Below are positions 59,242 through 64,000 of a DNA stretch of 64,000 nucleotides, piece after piece. Positions within the stretch are counted from its first letter, which is position 1; each line of letters begins with the position of its first letter. Below the pieces are notes generated by a model. The model was not told where the DNA came from. It worked only from the letters and a program-made list of their open reading frames with translations, and did no database searches. The stretch is from positions 1 to 64,000 of the forward strand of contig JAOACR010000009.1 of the NCBI GenBank assembly GCA_026417735.1, read 5' to 3'. Position numbers and translations under genes: made by a program. The DNA is from Kiritimatiellia bacterium. GTDB lineage: Bacteria; Verrucomicrobiota; Kiritimatiellia; PWTM01.

Positions 59242-60585
59242 TCAATCGGCCCCGAGCCGACGGCGCAGCGTCGCGATTGTGTCGGCGAGGTTCGGATCGT
59301 GCCGGGCCCGCTCGCTGACCGTGCGGCAGGCGTGCAGCACTGTCGCATGGTTGCGGCCGAAGGCTTCGCCGATCGCCGGCAGTGACTGGCCGGTCAACAG
59401 TCGGCACAGATACATCGCGACCTGCCGCGGAACCACCACACTCTGCATGCGGCGCTGGCTGGTCATGTCCGACAGCCGCACATCGTAGTACTGCGCCACG
59501 GCCTTCTGGATCGCCTCGATCGTCGGCGGCGCGGACGCGCTGGCCTCGATGTGCCCTCGCAGGACGCGCGTCGCCATTTCGACCGACGGCGTCTGGTGGT
59601 GGAGTGCCGCATACGCCCACACGCTCTTCAGCGCGCCCTCCATCGTGCGGATATTGCTGCGCACGTGTTCGGCGATGAACAGGATCACCTCGTCCGGCAC
59701 CGCCGCGCGCATCAGTTCCGCTTTGCGACGCAGAATCGCGACGCGCGTCTCCACGTCCGGCGGCTCGATCTGGGTGGTCACGCCCCACGCAAAACGGGAG
59801 ACGAGCCGTTTGTCCAGTCCCTGGATCTCCGCGGGTGCGCGGTCGCAGGTCAGCACGATCTGACGGCCGCGGGTATGCAGCTCATTGAACATGTGGAAGA
59901 ACTCTTCCTGCAGACCATCGCGGCCGGCGAGGAAGTGGATGTCGTCTATCAGCAACAGATCCACGCCGCGGTATTTGCGCCGGAAATGCACCATGCGGTT
60001 GTACTGCAGCGACTCAATGTACTCGTTCAGGAACGCCTCCGCGGAGGTGTAGCACACGGTGATGGTCCGGGAAGTCTTCAGCGCATAGTGGCCGACAGCC
60101 TGCATCAGATGGGTTTTTCCCAGGCCCGAGCCACCGAAGATCAGCAGCGGGTTGTAGGCGCGGCCGGGCGTCTGCGCGACCGCCAGACAGGCCGCGTGCG
60201 CAAACGCGTTGGAGGGACCCAGCACGAACGTCTCGAACGTGAAGGCCTCATCGAGCGGAGTGGAGATCGAACCGCGAGGCGCCTGGCGGGCCGGTTCGGC
60301 GGCTGGCGGCGGTTTCGGCGCGGCGGGCTCTGGCGCCGGCGAATCCACGCACAGCCGCACCGGCACGTCGCGCGCCGCGACCGCCGTCAGGGCGGTCCGG
60401 ATCAACGGCAGGTAGTTTTCCTCCAGCCAGCCAACATAGAAATCGCACGGCACCGAGAGCACCAACGTGTCGCCCTCGAGCGCCGTCGCACGGATCACGG
60501 CAATCCATCGCTCAAACACCTCCGGCGACACACGGCGCCGAAGTTCCTCGCAGGCCTGCGCCCAGAGCGCTTCGTGCTCTCCCAT
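59242..60585 (-). CDS. dnaA: chromosomal replication initiator DnaA
   Basis: Initiator ATPase binding DnaA boxes at the origin. 447 residues. Domain I has LWAQACEELRRRVSPEVFER. A Pro/Ala-rich domain II follows. The AAA+ domain starts TFETFVLGPSNAFAHAAC and has Walker A FGGSGLGKTHLMQAVG and Walker B LLLIDDIHFLAGRDGLQEEF. Domain IV ends with IGEAFGRNHATVLHACRTVS, the box-recognition helix-turn-helix. ATG at 60585 is preferred over a GTG five codons upstream. dnaN does not follow; cpaB does. Confidence 0.97.
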   Translation of the reverse strand: MGEHEALWAQACEELRRRVSPEVFERWIAVIRATALEGDTLVLSVPCDFYVGWLEENYLPLIRTALTAVAARDVPVRLCVDSPAPEPAAPKPPPAAEPARQAPRGSISTPLDEAFTFETFVLGPSNAFAHAACLAVAQTPGRAYNPLLIFGGSGLGKTHLMQAVGHYALKTSRTITVCYTSAEAFLNEYIESLQYNRMVHFRRKYRGVDLLLIDDIHFLAGRDGLQEEFFHMFNELHTRGRQIVLTCDRAPAEIQGLDKRLVSRFAWGVTTQIEPPDVETRVAILRRKAELMRAAVPDEVILFIAEHVRSNIRTMEGALKSVWAYAALHHQTPSVEMATRVLRGHIEASASAPPTIEAIQKAVAQYYDVRLSDMTSQRRMQSVVVPRQVAMYLCRLLTGQSLPAIGEAFGRNHATVLHACRTVSERARHDPNLADTIATLRRRLGAD

Positions 60586-60936
60586 CACTGCCACCCCCAC
60601 CGCATCCCGCCATCAATTTTCCACAACAAAAAACCAACAAAACTGCCGTTCCGACGCCACTCCGAAGCGGGTTATTCACAGCTTGTTCACAACCCCGCCG
60701 CTTCCGGCCGGACACGCGGCGCGGAGCGTAACGGCGCACGATTTCATCGACAATCCCCGCCGCGCACGACGCGAATCAGTGCGGAGCGAACCCCAAGATG
60801 TCGCGTCCTCGGCTCTGGGAGCCCCACATATGGCCACTGCCCGTGCACCATCGGCTCGGGCGCCTCTCCTGCGCGCGTGCGGCGATGCAATGCGGATGGC
60901 CTCACGCCGCGTAAAAATGCGCAGAAAACCGAGGTT
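60586..60936. other. dnaA upstream region, candidate oriC
   Basis: A 351-base gap between murA and dnaA. Its dnaA-proximal half has three DnaA-box-like 9-mers: TTTTCCACA at 60617-60625, TTATTCACA at 60672-60680 and TTGTTCACA at 60683-60691. The first two match TTWTNCACA exactly, the third has one mismatch. An A-rich stretch (60622-60645) lies beside the first box. The distal half, 60720-60936, holds only small stems and a weak 69-codon frame without a ribosome site. This may be the origin, or only the dnaA autoregulatory region. Confidence 0.6.
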
Positions 60937-62229
60937 TCATTCACAGGGGCCATCCGGCTCGCGTCGAATCTGCGCCCCGAGCGCGGCCAGCCGCTCGTCC
61001 AGCCGCTCGTAGCCGCGATCGATCACCTCCGCGTTCTCGATCACGCTCTCCCCCCGTGCACAGAGCGCGGCGACGACCATGCTCATCCCCGCCCGGATGT
61101 CCGGACTGGGCAGACAACCCCCGTGGAGGCGAGCCGGGCCGGTCACCAGCACACGGTGAGGATCGCACACCACAATGTGCGCCCCCATGTCCATCAGCCG
61201 GTCCACAAAATACAAGCGGCTCTCAAACATCTTTTCGAAAAACAGCGTCGCGCCCGCCGCCTGCGTCGCCATCACAATCGCGATGCTGAGCAGGTCCGAC
61301 GGGAACGCCGGCCATGGACCATCTTCGATTTTGGGAATGGGACCGTGCAGCGCGGGGCGAACGCGAAGCCGCCGAGCGAGCGGTTGGGTGAGCTCTTCGT
61401 CCGTTCGACGCCACGTCAGGCCGAAGAGATCGAACGGTCGTCGGCAGACCGCACAAGTGAGCGGATCGGGGGGCGATTCGACGACGAGCGATCCACCGGT
61501 CACCGCAGCTGCGGCCAAAAAGCTGCCCATCTCGATGTGGTCGGGCCCGACCGTGGCCTCCGTTCCCCGCAGCCGCTCGACGCCGCGAATGCGGATTCGA
61601 TGTGTGCCGTCGCCTTCGATCTCGGCGCCCATCGCGCGCAGCATCGCCGCCAGATCACGGACGTGCGGCTCACAGGCGGCGTTATAAAAGGTCGTCTCGG
61701 CCGGCGTCAGCGCGGCGACCATCATCGCGTTCTCGGTGGCGGTGACGCTCGCCTCGTCGAACAACACCTCGCCACCGGAGGCAGCTCGCCGGCGAAAGAC
61801 GTATCGTGCACCCATTTCGATCTCCACGCCGAGCGCCCGCAGCGCCAGAACGTGGGCATCAAGTCGCCGGCGGCCGATCACATCGCCTCCCGGCGGGCCG
61901 AGCACCGCACGGCCGCAGCGGGCGGTCATCGGGCCGGCCAGCAGAATGGAGGCCCGAATGCGGCGGCACAGCACTTCGGGGAAGGGACGGCAACGTACCT
62001 GTCGTGCCCATAACCGCACCGTGGGTCCGCGTCGCTGCACCTCGACACCGACCGAGTCCAGCAGCTCGAGCATCACCGCGACATCGCGGATGTCCGGCAC
62101 GTTGTGCAGCACGACCGGCTCGTCGGTCAGCAGCGACGCCGCGAGCATCGGAAGCGCCGCGTTTTTGTTGCCGCTGGGGCGGTACCGGCCCGCGATCGGC
62201 CGCCCACCGGTGATTCGAAGCCTGGCCAT
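60937..62229 (-). CDS. murA: UDP-N-acetylglucosamine 1-carboxyvinyltransferase with Asp active site
   Basis: Transfers enolpyruvate from PEP to UDP-GlcNAc, the first committed step of peptidoglycan synthesis, in the cytosol. The 430-residue EPSP-synthase fold starts ITGGRPIAGRYRPSGNKNAA with Lys22 and Asn23. The loop that normally reads PGGCxIG is PGGDVIGRRRLDAHV, putting Asp at 116 where Cys115 is expected. The rest is normal: SVTATENAMMVAAL, VGPDHIEMGSFLAAAAV, PAFPSDLLSIAIVMA and SPDIRAGMSMVVAAL. The start is placed where a -10 element abuts the ATG; longer frames are rejected. Confidence 0.94.
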   Translation of the reverse strand: MARLRITGGRPIAGRYRPSGNKNAALPMLAASLLTDEPVVLHNVPDIRDVAVMLELLDSVGVEVQRRGPTVRLWARQVRCRPFPEVLCRRIRASILLAGPMTARCGRAVLGPPGGDVIGRRRLDAHVLALRALGVEIEMGARYVFRRRAASGGEVLFDEASVTATENAMMVAALTPAETTFYNAACEPHVRDLAAMLRAMGAEIEGDGTHRIRIRGVERLRGTEATVGPDHIEMGSFLAAAAVTGGSLVVESPPDPLTCAVCRRPFDLFGLTWRRTDEELTQPLARRLRVRPALHGPIPKIEDGPWPAFPSDLLSIAIVMATQAAGATLFFEKMFESRLYFVDRLMDMGAHIVVCDPHRVLVTGPARLHGGCLPSPDIRAGMSMVVAALCARGESVIENAEVIDRGYERLDERLAALGAQIRREPDGPCE

Positions 62230-62235
62230 GGGCGC

Positions 62236-62241
62236 AGTATA
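62236..62241 (-). promoter_or_regulatory. -10 element abutting murA
   Basis: TATACT on the minus strand, followed by GCGCCC and then the murA ATG. No Shine-Dalgarno is possible in this spacing, so a leaderless message is expected. The -35 is not evident. Confidence 0.4.
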
Positions 62242-62305
62242 CACCGCCCGCCCACCAGCCCGTCGATCAGGGCCGGTGAGAACGTCTGGCGAACGCCGCG
62301 GGGTC

Positions 62306-63589
62306 TCAGCGGGACGATCCCGCCGGCAACGGCCGCCACGCGCCTGTGGCCGGGTCGGTGCCGAGCGCGACCTGCAGCGCAATCAGCGCATACGAGGTGA
62401 CCAGCACCGGGTCCGACTCCCAGTAGCGGCCAACATCGTTCACCCAGTACCCCAGACCCGTCGCCGGGTCGGTTTTCTGCAAGGCGAGCAAGCGCTGGAT
62501 CAGTTCCACGCGCCAGTTGAACGGCGGGGCATTCGGCGGGCGAAATACGTCTTGACCATACGCCGCCAGCCCCTTCGCCATCACATTGTACATGTAGAAG
62601 AGGCCTTCGCGATCGTCCTGCGTCGCGGTCTTCCCCTCACCCGGCGCGCGCGGGTTGTTCGCATCGAGCGACCAGTTGCGCACAATCCAGTTGACAGTCG
62701 CCTCCACGCGGGGATCCGTGCGGTCAACGTCCGCATAAATGTAGCTCAGCAGGCCCGCATACGTCATTCCGCGCATCGAGCGAAACTTCACGACGCCCGC
62801 CGCATTCGTGGTGGTGCCGGCGCGCGTCTGCTCGGGGTGGTACACGAAGCCGCCGCGATCTGCGGGATCATCGGTCGCCCAGGGAGCGGGGTTGAAGCGT
62901 GCGTCGTTCTGTGTCCGCTGAATGAAGGCGCGCGCGGCCTCCCAGTTCAGATCTGCCCGCGGTCCGCCGTCCCGCCGCAGGTCCTCGGCGGACTCGGTCA
63001 TGCGCATCGCCTCGTACGCAATATACGAGTTTGAAAGGTCCGCGTAGGGGCGCCCGCTCTCCGCGTCATAACCCATCCCTCCGTAATACACATCGCCGCC
63101 GAGGTGCTGCGTGCGCGCGAGATACCGCCGCGCGCGGAGCACAACGGGCGTCGCCCGCGGGTCCCCACTGAGATGCAGCGCGACCATGCTGATGGCAGTG
63201 TTGTAGTTGGGCAGCCCGCCCCCTCCGCCCGGCCGGTCCGGCGCGCGGTAGATCGCGCCGTTCTCGTGCGCACAGGAGAGCAGGAAGTCCACTGCGCGCT
63301 GCGCCGCGGGCGAGTCCGCCATTCCGGCCTTCGCGAGCGCCCACAGCGGCAATGCGGTGAGCGCGGGATACTGCGCGTTCGACCAGCTCCCCGTCGGGGA
63401 CTGCTGCGCCAGCAACCATCGCAGCCCGCGGTCGATGGCCGCCCGCGCCTCGCGCTGCAAGGACTCGCTCAATCCCGGCGGATCGCCCCGCACCTCGAGC
63501 CGCACCACCGCGCCGCTCTCCACGCCCTCCGCCGCCCCCCCCCAGCTCACCGCCGCGATCAGCAGCCACGTCCTCCACTTGCCCGTCAT
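62306..63589 (-). CDS. secreted squalene-cyclase/prenyltransferase-fold protein
   Basis: A 427-residue exported alpha/alpha-barrel protein. A signal peptide (WLLIAAVSWGGAAEG) leads into repeats of the prenyltransferase and squalene-oxidase type: IDRGLRWLLAQQSPTGSWSN, LTALPLWALAKAGMADSPAA, AVDFLLSCAHENGAIY, MRGMTYAGLLSYIYADV and VTSYALIALQVALGT. The DxDD protonation motif of real squalene-hopene cyclases is not seen, so it is probably not a cyclase. Such proteins are numerous in Planctomycetes and Verrucomicrobia with unknown role. It overlaps the cyclic-nucleotide-binding gene by 4 bases. Confidence 0.85.
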   Translation of the reverse strand: MTGKWRTWLLIAAVSWGGAAEGVESGAVVRLEVRGDPPGLSESLQREARAAIDRGLRWLLAQQSPTGSWSNAQYPALTALPLWALAKAGMADSPAAQRAVDFLLSCAHENGAIYRAPDRPGGGGGLPNYNTAISMVALHLSGDPRATPVVLRARRYLARTQHLGGDVYYGGMGYDAESGRPYADLSNSYIAYEAMRMTESAEDLRRDGGPRADLNWEAARAFIQRTQNDARFNPAPWATDDPADRGGFVYHPEQTRAGTTTNAAGVVKFRSMRGMTYAGLLSYIYADVDRTDPRVEATVNWIVRNWSLDANNPRAPGEGKTATQDDREGLFYMYNVMAKGLAAYGQDVFRPPNAPPFNWRVELIQRLLALQKTDPATGLGYWVNDVGRYWESDPVLVTSYALIALQVALGTDPATGAWRPLPAGSSR

Positions 63590-64000
63590 GGTGTGGTCTC
63601 CCGCCGGGTCGACGCCTCGTCGGACCCGGTCATTGCTTTTTCCGCGCGAACCTCAGAACTGGACATCGCCGGCACGCGCTCGTCGAACTGTGCATCCGTG
63701 GCACGGAGGCGTTCCGCCAGCTCCCGCAAGAGCGGCAGCGCCAGTTCTGGCTGTTCCCTCAACATCATCTCCCACTGGTCCCGTCGAATCACGACCAGCT
63801 CTCCGTCGGTGACCGCCTCGGCGGTCGCGCTGCGCGGCGTATCGAGCAGCATCGCGAGCTCGCCGAAGTAGTCGCCCTCGTGCATGTCGCGCAGCGTCGT
63901 GGTGCCGCGGCGCAGCCGCACGGTGCCGCGGCGCAGCACATACATTTCGTCGCCGTGGTCCCCCTCGCGGAACAGCACCTCACCTGCTCCGAACCGCCGC
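63586..64000 (-). CDS. cyclic-nucleotide-binding-domain protein, 5-prime end outside window
   Basis: The visible 137 codons encode the C-terminal part of a cNMP-binding domain. It reads RRFGAGEVLFREGDHGDEMY, then VLRRGTVRLRR, HEGDYFGELAMLLDTPRSAT (phosphate-binding cassette with FGE and R-S-A) and ELVVIRRDQWEMMLREQPEL. The frame is open to the window edge, so the start is missing. After the domain only about 40 residues follow, without a helix-turn-helix, so this is not a full Crp regulator; it may be a stand-alone sensor. Stop overlaps the next start (ATGA). Confidence 0.85.
   Translation of the reverse strand, partial: RRFGAGEVLFREGDHGDEMYVLRRGTVRLRRGTTTLRDMHEGDYFGELAMLLDTPRSATAEAVTDGELVVIRRDQWEMMLREQPELALPLLRELAERLRATDAQFDERVPAMSSSEVRAEKAMTGSDEASTRRETTP

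Noticed and set aside
60744-60953. 69-codon minus-strand frame between murA and dnaA
   Set aside because: It overlaps the end of murA, lacks a ribosome site and has no hydrophobic or domain pattern.
59551-62013. 820-codon plus-strand frame opposite dnaA and murA
   Set aside because: Antisense to two certain genes and lacks any recognisable domain or ribosome site.

Overview
Organism. The window is high-GC bacterial chromosome from a diderm. It holds a Tad/Flp pilus assembly set, a periplasmic adaptor, a half-length TolC-like protein, a lipoprotein signal, dnaA and murA. Genes are dense, with many 4-base ATGA or GTGA overlaps and clear Shine-Dalgarno sites. DUF1080 and DUF5060 carbohydrate proteins, a squalene-cyclase-fold secreted protein, a bacterial mevalonate operon and a MurA with Asp in place of the active-site Cys fit an uncultured member of the PVC superphylum (Kiritimatiellota or Verrucomicrobiota-like). 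That placement is inference; no rRNA gene is present to test it. I saw no prophage, insertion sequence, CRISPR array or tRNA.  Layout. 0.1-3.7 kb: HAD hydrolase and argC (minus), thiol peroxidase (plus), secreted cell-wall amidase (minus). 3.9-6.9 kb: TPR protein, EEP-family lipoprotein and a second HAD phosphatase (plus). 7-12.9 kb (minus): hydrogenase maturation operon hypC-D-E-A-B running into malQ, then a lone GspG-like pseudopilin behind a hairpin-rich leader. 13.2-17.6 kb (plus): overlapping mevalonate operon (HMG-CoA reductase, type 2 IPP isomerase, HMG-CoA synthase, mevalonate kinase). 17.8-23.4 kb (minus): sugar operon of DUF1080 protein, DUF5060 glycosidase and a large FAD/Fe-S dehydrogenase. 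23.6-28.4 kb: three hsp20 genes divergent from clpB across an AT-rich promoter, then a dUTPase-like gene. 29-34.3 kb: ABC exporter operon with a companion protein, then a response regulator fused to a degenerate kinase. 34.4-40.3 kb: TMTC-like glycosyltransferase and GT2 (minus), nrdR, an unknown gene and recD2 (plus). 40.4-47.9 kb: VTC-domain protein, DUF4956 protein and adaptor; half-size TolC-like protein (minus); heparinase-like lyase; SixA; CYTH-CHAD protein. 47.9-54.4 kb: phosphomutase-like HAD, small Cys-rich membrane protein, gcvPB, nagB and PIG-L deacetylase (minus), two NfeD-family proteins (plus). 54.5-60.6 kb (minus): an 18-residue Lys/Ala peptide gene, tadC, tadB, FHA-tadA, cpaB and dnaA, with DnaA boxes upstream of dnaA. 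60.9-64 kb (minus): murA, squalene-cyclase-fold protein and a cyclic-nucleotide-binding protein cut by the window edge.  How it works together. Themes are precursor supply (mevalonate, arginine, GlcNAc salvage), envelope and surface building (MurA, amidase, Tad pilus, VTC/adaptor cluster, glycosyltransferases), metal-enzyme maturation (Hyp without HypF or hydrogenase here), proteostasis (ClpB/Hsp20) and phosphate chemistry (VTC, CYTH-CHAD, SixA). The observations most worth following are the REC-pseudokinase fusion, the FHA-fused TadA with lost phosphothreonine-site residues, the VTC-DUF4956-adaptor cluster, the micro-gene with its own promoter and bidirectional terminator, and a set of start codons sitting right behind -10 elements without a Shine-Dalgarno site.
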